Source: Cellvibrionales bacterium
GTDB lineage: Bacteria; Pseudomonadota; Gammaproteobacteria; Pseudomonadales; JAHEGP01
DNA: 7,662 nt
Assembly (NCBI GenBank): GCA_024645065.1
Contig: JAHEGP010000158.1
Coordinates: forward strand, 1 to 7,662
Direction of reading: 5' to 3'
Shown: positions 1 to 6,656 of the stretch, piece after piece
How positions within the stretch are numbered: position 1 is the stretch's first letter
How the letters are laid out: each line of letters starts with the position of its first letter
Program-made: the position numbers and the translations under genes
Notes under the pieces: model-generated
The model's input: only the letters and a program-made list of their open reading frames with translations
The model's database searches: none
What the model was told of the DNA's origin: nothing

Positions 1-6
1 ACCATT

Positions 7-58
7 GAACTACACCCGCGAACTACATCTACGAACTACATCTACGAACTACGCCCGC
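7..58. repeat. Four-copy 13-bp tandem repeat
   Basis: Four head-to-tail units with consensus GAACTACRYCYRC run from 7 to 58: GAACTACACCCGC (7-19), GAACTACATCTAC (20-32), the same unit again (33-45) and GAACTACGCCCGC (46-58). The two middle copies are identical and the two outer ones differ mainly by C/T and A/G transitions, so the array probably grew by slippage. A 13-bp unit is not a multiple of three, so it does not encode a protein repeat. The six bases left of the array do not continue the unit, so it probably starts here, although the window edge is very close. Function is unknown. Confidence 0.85.
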
Positions 59-246
59 GTTAGCCACCTTGAGGTCACACCATCTATGATAGCAAGCCAG
101 ATCGCGGGGCCCAATATCATTCGATCCAAAAAGTTGCACCGCGCTAAACCCCTTCCCGTGAAACCTGTGTCGCGCTCTTCGGTTGCAGGAAATGCAGTAC
201 CGAGGGCATTCTCACGAAGTAGAAAACTATAGAAATCAAAAACGGG

Positions 247-271
247 CTGTTATATTCTGCCTGCATAACAG
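247..271. promoter_or_regulatory. Inverted repeat in the 5' leader, possible operator
   Basis: CTGTTAT (247-253) and ATAACAG (265-271) are perfect reverse complements separated by 11 bases. The half-site ATAACA occurs again at 277-282, 12 bases after the first. The repeat sits 33 bases or more upstream of the start codon, in the AT-rich zone where the promoter should be. The symmetry fits a dimeric regulator's site, but it could also be a weak stem-loop or chance. No regulator gene is visible nearby to pair with it. Confidence 0.35.
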
Positions 272-290
272 TTCCTATAACAATACTGTC

Positions 291-295
291 AGGGG
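291..295 (+). promoter_or_regulatory. Ribosome binding site of the outer-membrane protein gene
   Basis: AGGGG lies 8 bases before the ATG at 304. This is a good purine-rich Shine-Dalgarno match at normal spacing and it fixes the start codon. Confidence 0.7.
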
Positions 296-303
296 TATCA
301 GTA

Positions 304-1209
304 ATGAACAAACAGAAAAACATTCTTCTCGGTAGCCTGGTAACCACCGCTGCCATCAGCCTTGCGTTTCAATCTCAAGTCACACTGGCAGCTGAGCATG
401 AAACAACCGAGCACACCCAGATTGGTGAGTGGGACATTGGCCTGACGCTTTACGGCTGGGCCAAGAGCGTGGACGGAACTACCCGGGGGACTGACATCAG
501 CCTCGACTTCAGGGACCAGATCCTGGATCTGCTCGATGGCGCATTCATGACCAAGATCGAGGCCGAGAGCGGGCCGTTACTGGTCTTTGCCGCCTACGAA
601 TACACCAAGCTGGCGGCGGACAACAACGACTACACCGTCAACTTCGACGTGCCCACCGGCCTACCCAGGCCGTTGCCGCCCACCGTTCCGGCTGATGCCA
701 CAGCAAACATCGACGTCAGCGATGTCCAGCATATGTGGGAACTGGGTGCGGCCTGGAGACTCTACGACGGCCATGGCCTCGACTTTTTTGTTGAAGGCGG
801 GCTGCGCTGGTACGATTACCAAATCAAGGTATTCGTCAATTCTGCCGATGTCACCGTGGCATTACCCACTGGCCCGGTACAGGCCCAGATCCCGACGGAA
901 AACCGCACCATCGGCGCTGAATGGTTGCAGCCCTTTGTCGGGGTTCGCGCCAATTATCACTTCCTCGACAACTGGCGCCTGGAAGGCCGCGCCGATTACG
1001 GCAACAACCCCTGGGACAGCACCGACAGCAATAATAGCTGGATGGTGGAAGCAAATATCTACTGGCAAGTTGCAGACTGGGGAGCTTTGATGGCGGGCTA
1101 CAAGTATGTCAAACAGGACTACGACAACGGCCGCACTGACAGCGCCTATAATTACAGTTGGGATATGGATGAGTCCGGCCCGGCTATCGGCTTTACATTC
1201 CTGTGGTAA
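304..1209 (+). CDS. Predicted outer-membrane beta-barrel protein
   Basis: The product is a 301-residue secreted protein, probably inserted in the outer membrane. Residues 1-29 form a Sec signal peptide: Lys at 3 and 5, a hydrophobic core (7-22), and a likely type I cleavage site after Thr-Leu-Ala at 27-29. The mature part has alternating, aromatic-rich stretches typical of beta-strands (43-52, 91-103, 144-153, 159-177, 207-219, 225-232, 246-256, 259-269, 293-301) and polar Asp/Asn-rich turns. It ends on an aromatic residue (FTFLW), like the C-terminal sorting signal of barrel proteins. The segment around 44-103 (a WxxS.DG-like turn, Asp-rich strand, DILDLLDGAFM, then a strand) resembles a widespread uncharacterised proteobacterial barrel family, from memory. 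A proline-rich loop lies at 117-129. A Shine-Dalgarno precedes the ATG and a terminator follows, so it is a single-gene unit. Substrate or role cannot be told. Confidence 0.85.
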   Translation: MNKQKNILLGSLVTTAAISLAFQSQVTLAAEHETTEHTQIGEWDIGLTLYGWAKSVDGTTRGTDISLDFRDQILDLLDGAFMTKIEAESGPLLVFAAYEYTKLAADNNDYTVNFDVPTGLPRPLPPTVPADATANIDVSDVQHMWELGAAWRLYDGHGLDFFVEGGLRWYDYQIKVFVNSADVTVALPTGPVQAQIPTENRTIGAEWLQPFVGVRANYHFLDNWRLEGRADYGNNPWDSTDSNNSWMVEANIYWQVADWGALMAGYKYVKQDYDNGRTDSAYNYSWDMDESGPAIGFTFLW

Positions 1210-1264
1210 CAGCTCGTTGAGACATTCACATCGGCCTTGCTGACACATGCAATGGAGATTGGAC

Positions 1265-1301
1265 AAAAGCCCGCGACCGCTTTGGCACTGCGGGCTTTTT
1301 T
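1265..1301 (+). terminator. Rho-independent terminator of the outer-membrane protein gene
   Basis: AAAAGCCCGC (1265-1274) pairs perfectly with GCGGGCTTTT (1290-1299) around a 15-base loop. The run of six T at 1296-1301 closes the structure. It lies 55 bases after the stop codon. On the other strand only four T follow the stem, so it would be a weaker terminator there. Confidence 0.88.
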
Positions 1302-1321
1302 GTGCGCGACCGCAGTGCCAA
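1282..1321. repeat. 12-bp inverted repeat interlocked with the terminator
   Basis: TTGGCACTGCGG (1282-1293) and CCGCAGTGCCAA (1310-1321) are perfect reverse complements with a 16-base spacer. The left arm covers part of the loop and four bases of the right arm of the terminator stem (1290-1293), so the two hairpins cannot form together. This hairpin has no T-run after it on either strand. Confidence 0.75.
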
Positions 1322-1443
1322 CCGGCCCCACTCGGGCTAGCCGGCAGCTCGTAAGAGCGCCCGATTACCAGCCACTCTGTAACAAACGGCAGCGGCATTA
1401 TTAACCTTTGTCAGCACCCGTCGGCAGGAAAACCCGAGCCTTT

Positions 1444-1452
1444 TGGTATAAA
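1444..1452 (+). promoter_or_regulatory. Possible extended -10 promoter for the glycosyltransferase unit
   Basis: TGGTATAAA matches the TGnTATAAT extended -10 pattern, with TATAAA at 1447-1452. No good -35 is found 16-18 bases upstream, which extended -10 promoters tolerate. Transcription would start near 1459, a short distance before any candidate start codon of the downstream gene. Confidence 0.4.
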
Positions 1453-1510
1453 CTGCCGGTTTTGGTCCTTCGTCGAGAGTTTCCCTATTAAAACTGATAG
1501 CGATAAAACC

Positions 1511-2743
1511 TTGCTGTCTGCGGGCACCCCCGCCGCCACAGTGCGGCCCAGCCTGCTATTGCTGAACTACGAGTTCCCCCCACTCGGGGGCGGCGCTGGG
1601 CGCGGTACCTATAACCTGGCGCGAGAACTGGCCAGAAAAGGCTACGAGGTCGACGTATTGACTTCGAAGGCCGAAGGCCAGGCGGCCTGCGAGCAGATAG
1701 AGGGCTTCACCGTGCACAGGGTGAAGAGTTGGCGCAAGGGGGTTCACGATTGCGGCTTTCGCGGCGCCATCACTTTTTTAGTGTTTGCCGTCCCCACTTT
1801 TTTGCGCCTGACTCGCAGCAAAAACTATATCGTCCTGCACTATTACTTCGGTTTGCCAACGGGCATGCTGCAATGGCTGCCAGGTCACCACCGAAAAATA
1901 CCCTACATTGTGTCGCTGCGTGGTTCCGACGTACCCGGATACGACACGTTCAATACGCCCCTGCAATTTTTCCACCGGCTTCTTCTACCGGTAACCCGAT
2001 CCATCTGGAACAATGCCGGCAAGGTTGTGGCCCTCAGCGAAACCCTTAAAGACACGGCTCTCGAAGCCGTCCCCGGTGTCGATATTGCGGTAATCGCCAA
2101 CGGCATCGAATCGGAACAGTTTTACAACAGTAATAACCGGACTGGCGATTCCGGGCCGGTACAGCTGATTTGCGTCTCGCGCCTGATCGAGCGCAAGGGC
2201 ATCCAGCACTTACTGCGGGCCCTGCAAGTCATGCAACATCCAGTTCACCTTACCATCGCGGGCGAGGGCAACTACCAACAGCAGCTGGTCGACCTGGCGG
2301 CGGAATATGACGTCGCCGATAAAGTGACTTTCTATGGCTACTGCCCGCGGGAAGAGCTGGTTGACCTTTACTCTGCCAGTGATATCTTTGTGCTGCCCAC
2401 CATGGCCGAATCGTTCGGGCTGGTATTCATAGAGGCAATGGCTTGCGGACTGCCGATCATCGGGACCCGCGTCGGTGGCGTGCCGGATATCGTGCTGGAA
2501 GACAACGGTATTCTGGTTGAGCCCAACGACTACCTCGCCGTGCGTCGGGCTATCGATGTCCTGGCAGGCGATCCGCAGCGCAGGAAAACCATGGGAGACG
2601 CGTGCCGGCGTCGCGTGACAAAGCACTATAGCTGGCTGAGCGTGGCGCAAAAATACGAGCAATGTTACGCCATGGCGGCTGGCTATACTCTGCCAGCCGT
2701 AGTGAATAAACAAGTGCAAACCGAGGCACAAATCGCTCGATAA
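1511..2743 (+). CDS. GT4-type glycosyltransferase (GT-B fold)
   Basis: This probable cytoplasmic or membrane-associated retaining glycosyltransferase transfers a sugar from a nucleotide-sugar donor to a growing glycan or glycolipid. It has 410 residues, normal for the family. The N-terminal Rossmann domain starts at about 14 and has the glycine-rich loop GGGAGRG (26-32) followed by a helix. A SLRGSD segment (135-140) lies where GT4 enzymes contact the acceptor. The C-terminal donor domain begins near 217 and shows SRLIERKG (223-230, Arg224 and Lys229 likely phosphate-binding), AGEG (250-253) and the EX7E motif (Glu300 to Glu308), followed by GGVPDIV. The start is uncertain: TTG 1511 is the most upstream standard codon but has no clear Shine-Dalgarno. 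GTG 1541 is in frame and would begin 3 residues before the first strand. The donor and linkage cannot be read from sequence. The ligase gene follows after 36 bases. Confidence 0.92.
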   Translation: MLSAGTPAATVRPSLLLLNYEFPPLGGGAGRGTYNLARELARKGYEVDVLTSKAEGQAACEQIEGFTVHRVKSWRKGVHDCGFRGAITFLVFAVPTFLRLTRSKNYIVLHYYFGLPTGMLQWLPGHHRKIPYIVSLRGSDVPGYDTFNTPLQFFHRLLLPVTRSIWNNAGKVVALSETLKDTALEAVPGVDIAVIANGIESEQFYNSNNRTGDSGPVQLICVSRLIERKGIQHLLRALQVMQHPVHLTIAGEGNYQQQLVDLAAEYDVADKVTFYGYCPREELVDLYSASDIFVLPTMAESFGLVFIEAMACGLPIIGTRVGGVPDIVLEDNGILVEPNDYLAVRRAIDVLAGDPQRRKTMGDACRRRVTKHYSWLSVAQKYEQCYAMAAGYTLPAVVNKQVQTEAQIAR

Positions 2744-2779
2744 GCCGGAGCCTGGCAATAATACCAACCGAGCCTGAAC

Positions 2780-4057
2780 ATGAAATCGCCAAATCCTCAC
2801 CCCGTTTCCGACCCGTTGACGCCAAAACAGCGGCTACTTCTCAACCAGCAACTGAAACGTTGCTACGACAATGTGCCACATTACCGGCATGTATTTGAGC
2901 AGATAAAATTTGACCACGACAACCACTACCAGCTTTCGGAATTGCAGCGTCTGCCTACCCTGAGCAAGGAACAGATCCGGAATAACTACAAGGATTTCAT
3001 CAGCGACAAGTACAACATGGAACGCTGCAAGCACAGTTATTCCAGCGGTTCGACCGGGGAACCCTTCGCCACCTATTTCGATAACCTTAGCTGGTATCGC
3101 AAAAAGTATTTTCTCAAACTGCGCGCTCGATTCGCCTGCGGCATGTCGATTGGCGACCGCATTGCGATACTGGAATGCGTGCCGGAAGAAAAAGCCCGTC
3201 AGAGTAACAGCAAGGCCTGGTTGCGCGACCCCTTGCTCAAGGTCAGGGTGTTTTCACTATTTGCCGACACCGATGAGCTGCTGGCCAAATTGCGGGTATT
3301 TCGGCCGCGCAACATCTATGGCTATCCCAGCCACCTGATGACGCTGGCCAATGCGATCAGCAATGGCGCGGGCCCCGTTCCCGGGGTCAAGCGAATTTTT
3401 ACCGCCTCGGAGTACCTCAAGTCGGGTTCCCGGCAGTTTATTGAGCAACATTTCAGCGCACCAATTTTCGATCACTACGGCAGCACCGAGTTCAAGGAAA
3501 TTGCCTGGCAGTGCCCCTTTAGTAATGGCAGCGGCGGCTACCATATCAACAACCATGAGGTGATCTGTGAGATCATCGACAGCGACGGCAACCCCGCCCC
3601 CAATGGCAGCAGCGGCGAAATCGTGGTCACCGACCTGCGCAACAAGGCAATGCCGCTGTTGCGATACCGGATGAACGACCATGGCCTGATGTCCTGGGAA
3701 CGCTGCCGCTGTGGCTATGAAGGACCGACCCTGCTGCCGCTGGGGGGACGCAGTTCAGACTACATCATACTGCCCTCGCTGAAGCAGATATCGCCCTATC
3801 TCATCACCACCAATATCGAGCACATCGAGGGCTTGATCCAGTACCAGATAGACCAGAATTCCGTCACCGGGATTATCGCGAGAACGGTCTGGGAGTCACC
3901 CCCCGATGCATCGCAGTTAAATCGGGTGCATCATGCCATCGACGATATCCTCGGCGGCGCCATGAGTATCAGCGTCGAGGTTTGCGATGCCATTTCGGTA
4001 GAGGAGAATGGTAAGCTCAAGGTCGTGAAACGTTCGGTTGAGCTCAGGCAGGCTTGA
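2780..4057 (+). CDS. PaaK/CapK-like adenylate-forming ligase
   Basis: This member of the ANL superfamily is of the phenylacetate-CoA ligase-like type: ATP and a carboxylate give an acyl-adenylate, then usually a thioester. At 425 residues it has the usual PaaK size. The phosphate-binding loop is SSGSTGEP (88-95). YGSTE (233-237) is the aromatic/Thr-Glu adenylate motif. RYRMND (295-300) and GGRSSDYI (322-329) match the later core motifs. NGKLKVVKR (410-418) holds Lys412, a good candidate for the C-terminal catalytic lysine. Cys245, His255, Cys309 and Cys311 (the CRCG turn) could form a metal site. No phenylacetate-pathway gene is nearby. CapK-like relatives occur in capsule and exopolysaccharide clusters, so a role in acylating or activating a glycan substituent is more likely than phenylacetate catabolism (inference). 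The ATG has a weak GAG 7 bases upstream. The 3' end overlaps the opposing flippase gene. Confidence 0.88.
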   Translation: MKSPNPHPVSDPLTPKQRLLLNQQLKRCYDNVPHYRHVFEQIKFDHDNHYQLSELQRLPTLSKEQIRNNYKDFISDKYNMERCKHSYSSGSTGEPFATYFDNLSWYRKKYFLKLRARFACGMSIGDRIAILECVPEEKARQSNSKAWLRDPLLKVRVFSLFADTDELLAKLRVFRPRNIYGYPSHLMTLANAISNGAGPVPGVKRIFTASEYLKSGSRQFIEQHFSAPIFDHYGSTEFKEIAWQCPFSNGSGGYHINNHEVICEIIDSDGNPAPNGSSGEIVVTDLRNKAMPLLRYRMNDHGLMSWERCRCGYEGPTLLPLGGRSSDYIILPSLKQISPYLITTNIEHIEGLIQYQIDQNSVTGIIARTVWESPPDASQLNRVHHAIDDILGGAMSISVEVCDAISVEENGKLKVVKRSVELRQA

Positions 4058-5516
4058 ACAGAGCCGCCCGCAAGGAAGCGACCAGCCTGACCTTGCGATC
4101 GACATAAAACAGTAACGGCAGGCAATAAACCAGGTAGATAACGGTGCCGACCAGGCTCTCAAGCCATTGATTATCAAGGTGCAAATAACGTAGCAACAAC
4201 ACTACACCGAGCAAGCCATAGACAAAGGGCAGATGAATCTGCAGCATCGTACGCCGTTTCTGCGCACCGCTTTTTTGCAATATGCCCAGCACATACAGGT
4301 TTGCCATTGTCGAAACCGCAGCATAAAAAAGCACCGATGCACATGCAACTCCGACAATGCCATAACCCAGCAGGATCGCCACTACGTTCAGCAGAGCCCC
4401 CAGTAGCAATAGCAGCGGGATAGCGACGATAAATATCCGCTGCCTGTCAAAGACCACCAGCAGGCCCCGCGGTACACTCCAGATCACCGTGAAAAACAGG
4501 CCGGCCAGCAGTATTTGCAGCACCGGTACAGCAGGCGTATAGGCTGGCAGCAGGGTTTCTATCACCACCGCAATGTTCAGCGCGATGGTACCCAGCAACA
4601 CCGGGATCAGGCCGGCCAGGAATATCATCGGCTTGTCGTACAGGTAGCCCATGCTGGTCAAGTCTGTACCCTTGCCCTTGTGGTACATCAGGCGCGGGAA
4701 CAGCACCGTGGACAAGGCCAGCGGGATGTAGTTGATGGTTTCAGACAAAAACGCCGCCATGCTGTAATAGCCGGTCGCAGCGCTGTCGATCAGGGCAAAA
4801 ATGATCAACTTGTCGAGGCTGGCCATCAACTTGGGTGCAATCGCCACAAACAGGATGGGAAACCCGATACCGATCAGGCCGCGACTGGTCGGCCAGTGCA
4901 GGTGTGGCCGGGTCGGCAGGTGGCGGCGCCAAAGCAACCACCCGGTCAACAGGGTGCTCGCTACGATCATCCCCACCAGTAGTCCACTGATGCCCCAGTA
5001 CACCATTAACAGCAAGCCCGCCAGCGTGTTCAGAACCGCGTAGGCAATGTAGTAAACCGCCAGCAAAAAAATCCTTTTCTCACCCTTGAGCTGGTTGGGT
5101 ATGTACAGGTGCACCGCATTCAGGACGAAAGTCACGGCGGCGAGGCAAATCTCGAGACGGTAGGGCGCCGCGACGTCGAGCAGCGAGAATAATGCTGCCC
5201 CGAGGGCACAAATCGAGGATATGGCGATACACAACCCCAGCGTGGTGGCTGTAATCCGCTGGTTTAGCTGGTCCTTGCCCTGTGCCTTGTTAAAGGGCAG
5301 CTCCCTTGCCACCGCCTGGGCCGATCCGGCGGTAACATAGTTGCCGGCTTCCAGAAACGTCTTGAATATATTCCATACGCCATACAATGCCGGCCCCAAA
5401 AACCAGGCCACCACAAAGCCGCGCACCACCGAGATCAGCTGGAATAGATAGGAGGCGAGGGAGAAAGCCGTCGCCTCACGAACAATCGCCCGGGTCTCTC
5501 CTGCACTGCTTTTCAT
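4044..5516 (-). CDS. Wzx/MATE-fold polysaccharide flippase
   Basis: This is a multi-pass inner-membrane protein of the MOP superfamily (oligosaccharidyl-lipid flippases), which move lipid-linked glycans from the cytoplasmic to the periplasmic face. It has 490 residues, with roughly 12-14 hydrophobic helices, for example 18-40, 93-113, 120-138, 150-171, 174-195, 213-230, 295-320, 330-347, 360-384, 386-411, 428-443 and 452-471. The N-terminal REATAFSLASYLFQLISVV followed by FLGPALYGVW (39-48) is the typical first-helix pattern of the family. Asp235-Lys236 in the seventh-helix region are charged residues of the kind found in the flippase cavity. The C-terminus is a short basic tail. Its ATG overlaps the stop of the ATP-grasp gene as ATGA, which suggests translational coupling. 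The substrate is unknown; an amino-acid or lipid transporter is less likely. Confidence 0.92.
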   Translation of the reverse strand: MKSSAGETRAIVREATAFSLASYLFQLISVVRGFVVAWFLGPALYGVWNIFKTFLEAGNYVTAGSAQAVARELPFNKAQGKDQLNQRITATTLGLCIAISSICALGAALFSLLDVAAPYRLEICLAAVTFVLNAVHLYIPNQLKGEKRIFLLAVYYIAYAVLNTLAGLLLMVYWGISGLLVGMIVASTLLTGWLLWRRHLPTRPHLHWPTSRGLIGIGFPILFVAIAPKLMASLDKLIIFALIDSAATGYYSMAAFLSETINYIPLALSTVLFPRLMYHKGKGTDLTSMGYLYDKPMIFLAGLIPVLLGTIALNIAVVIETLLPAYTPAVPVLQILLAGLFFTVIWSVPRGLLVVFDRQRIFIVAIPLLLLLGALLNVVAILLGYGIVGVACASVLFYAAVSTMANLYVLGILQKSGAQKRRTMLQIHLPFVYGLLGVVLLLRYLHLDNQWLESLVGTVIYLVYCLPLLFYVDRKVRLVASLRAALFKPA

Positions 5517-6634
5517 CGGCGCAGGGAGCCCTGTATTTCCAGGGCCATTTTGGCCACGCTGAGCGGCCAGTCACGCATGTCGATATTCTTTGCACGCGGG
5601 CGCCCCAGATTATCACGGAAGTCCCGCAACGCTTCGCTGCGGGTGGTTCCATGCGCCAGGCCTGTGATTACGCAGCGCAGGTAGGCAGCCCAGTTGATGT
5701 AGTTTAAACCGACCTTGTAGCGCGGCTGCGTTAGCGCCTCGCCCCGCAACAGGCGACAAACGCCCAGTGCAAAGTTGGCCCCCGCCTGCACCGCAAAATT
5801 GGTGTTACCCCAGAACCGCGGGTTGATTTCTATCACCTTGGGCAGACCGTCGCGGGAGTCTATCTTGAGCTCAACCTCGGCAACTCCCTGCCAGCCCCAG
5901 TGCTGGAAAAATGGCTCAATAAAGTCAACCAGCGCAGGCTCGTCGGTCGAGCGTCCGAGGGCACAAATACCGCCATCGATTGGCCACTGGCGCAGCTTGT
6001 GGCTGGTGAAGTACATGCGTCGCTGACTGTTGGCGTCATACAGAAGCCCCACCGAGCGCATGTGGCTGACAGGACCCGGAATATACTCCTGGATAAAAAA
6101 GTCATCCTGGTCCAACTGCTCGAGCGCGGCTTGCAATCGATCGGGGTCGTCGTGCAGTTGCAGTCCCTGGCCACCACCCACATCGGCGCGCGGTTTTACC
6201 ATGACCTTATGGTCGCCGTGCCGGCGCAGGTAATCGAGGGCCTCATCGGGGCCAAACAACCGGGGGCAGGCTATACCCAATTGCTGGCAGGACGCCAGGG
6301 TCTGGTCGTTATAGTAGGCTGCCTGCCAGGCGGGATATTCGGGAACCAGCATCCGGCAGCGGTCCAGAAACTGGACCTTGTTGCGCACAAAGGGCTCGAT
6401 CTGGTTGCCCGGCAGAACAATATCGATACCTTCGCTGGCAACCAAATCGAGCAATGCATCGGCATAGCCCGGCTGCTTTAGCGCAGGAGTGCGCAGATAG
6501 GGTGGCGTATAGCGACTGTGGGCGGCACCGGGAAGACGACGACAGTCTGATCCCAGCACCTCAAACTCCGCAGCCACGGCCCGAATCAGGGCGTTGGAGG
6601 CATTGCGAGTCGCCTCGGTAACCAGCACTTTCAT
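5513..6634 (-). CDS. ATP-grasp carboxylate ligase (CarB/PylC-like fold)
   Basis: This probable cytoplasmic ligase uses ATP to make an acyl-phosphate from a carboxylate and then joins it to an amine or thiol. It has 373 residues. An N-terminal preATP-grasp alpha/beta domain begins MKVLVTEA and runs to about 105. The ATP-grasp core has Lys147 (MVKP), the flexible glycine loop DVGGGQG (151-157), IQEYIPG (181-187), Glu253 and Glu255 (EVELKI) and the metal-binding VIEINPRFWGNT (267-278) with Glu269 and Asn271. All expected catalytic positions are present, so it should be active. The C-terminal ~75 residues are less conserved in type. The start ATG has AGGG about 11 bases upstream. The gene lies 22 bases after the acyltransferase gene and overlaps the flippase start by 4 bases. 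Substrates cannot be inferred; a sugar-linked or peptide-linked carboxylate is a guess from context. Confidence 0.88.
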   Translation of the reverse strand: MKVLVTEATRNASNALIRAVAAEFEVLGSDCRRLPGAAHSRYTPPYLRTPALKQPGYADALLDLVASEGIDIVLPGNQIEPFVRNKVQFLDRCRMLVPEYPAWQAAYYNDQTLASCQQLGIACPRLFGPDEALDYLRRHGDHKVMVKPRADVGGGQGLQLHDDPDRLQAALEQLDQDDFFIQEYIPGPVSHMRSVGLLYDANSQRRMYFTSHKLRQWPIDGGICALGRSTDEPALVDFIEPFFQHWGWQGVAEVELKIDSRDGLPKVIEINPRFWGNTNFAVQAGANFALGVCRLLRGEALTQPRYKVGLNYINWAAYLRCVITGLAHGTTRSEALRDFRDNLGRPRAKNIDMRDWPLSVAKMALEIQGSLRR

Positions 6635-6656
6635 TATGGGGTAACCCTGGCCGCAG

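Larger units (their letters stand above)
59..303. other. Non-coding leader region of the outer-membrane protein gene
   Basis: I see no convincing gene between the tandem repeat and the first gene. The only open frames are short and lack ribosome binding sites. The stretch becomes AT-rich from about 217 on, as expected just before a promoter. It contains a 7-bp inverted repeat (247-271) and TATAAC (276-281), a possible -10 element that lacks a good -35 at the right distance. The promoter is therefore likely within about 225-285 but not pinned down. Confidence 0.55.
1210..1510. other. Intergenic region with terminator, extra hairpins and a possible promoter
   Basis: This gap of about 300 bases holds an intrinsic terminator (1265-1301), an overlapping 12-bp inverted repeat (1282-1321), a small GC-rich stem (GCCC 1325-1328 with GGGC 1334-1337) and an extended -10-like motif (1444-1452). 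The frame of the downstream glycosyltransferase is open from 1355 but has no ATG, GTG or TTG before 1511. I see no separate gene and no RNA gene I can name. Confidence 0.6.

Noticed and set aside
7..58. CRISPR-like array
   Set aside because: The units are only 13 bp and directly adjacent, with no spacers and no cas genes.
5..232. 75-codon plus-strand frame across the tandem repeat
   Set aside because: TTG start at the window edge without a visible Shine-Dalgarno; its first part is just the repeat read through in shifting frames and the rest resembles nothing.
144..356. 70-codon minus-strand frame
   Set aside because: It runs across the leader and signal-peptide region of the outer-membrane protein gene and has no ribosome binding site or recognisable content.
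862..1398. 178-codon minus-strand frame
   Set aside because: It lies opposite the outer-membrane protein gene and reads through the terminator hairpins; its composition fits an antisense shadow.
2210..2800. 196-codon minus-strand frame
   Set aside because: Opposite the conserved donor-binding domain of the glycosyltransferase; rich in His, Gln and Arg with no family motif.
3257..3682. 141-codon minus-strand frame
   Set aside because: Fully antisense to the core of the adenylate-forming ligase, whose motifs are intact on the plus strand.
4515..4982. 155-codon plus-strand frame
   Set aside because: Antisense to the membrane helices of the flippase; Gln/His/Arg-rich translation is what hydrophobic codons give on the opposite strand.
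5900..6481. 193-codon plus-strand frame
   Set aside because: Antisense to the ATP-grasp core, where every catalytic motif reads correctly on the minus strand.
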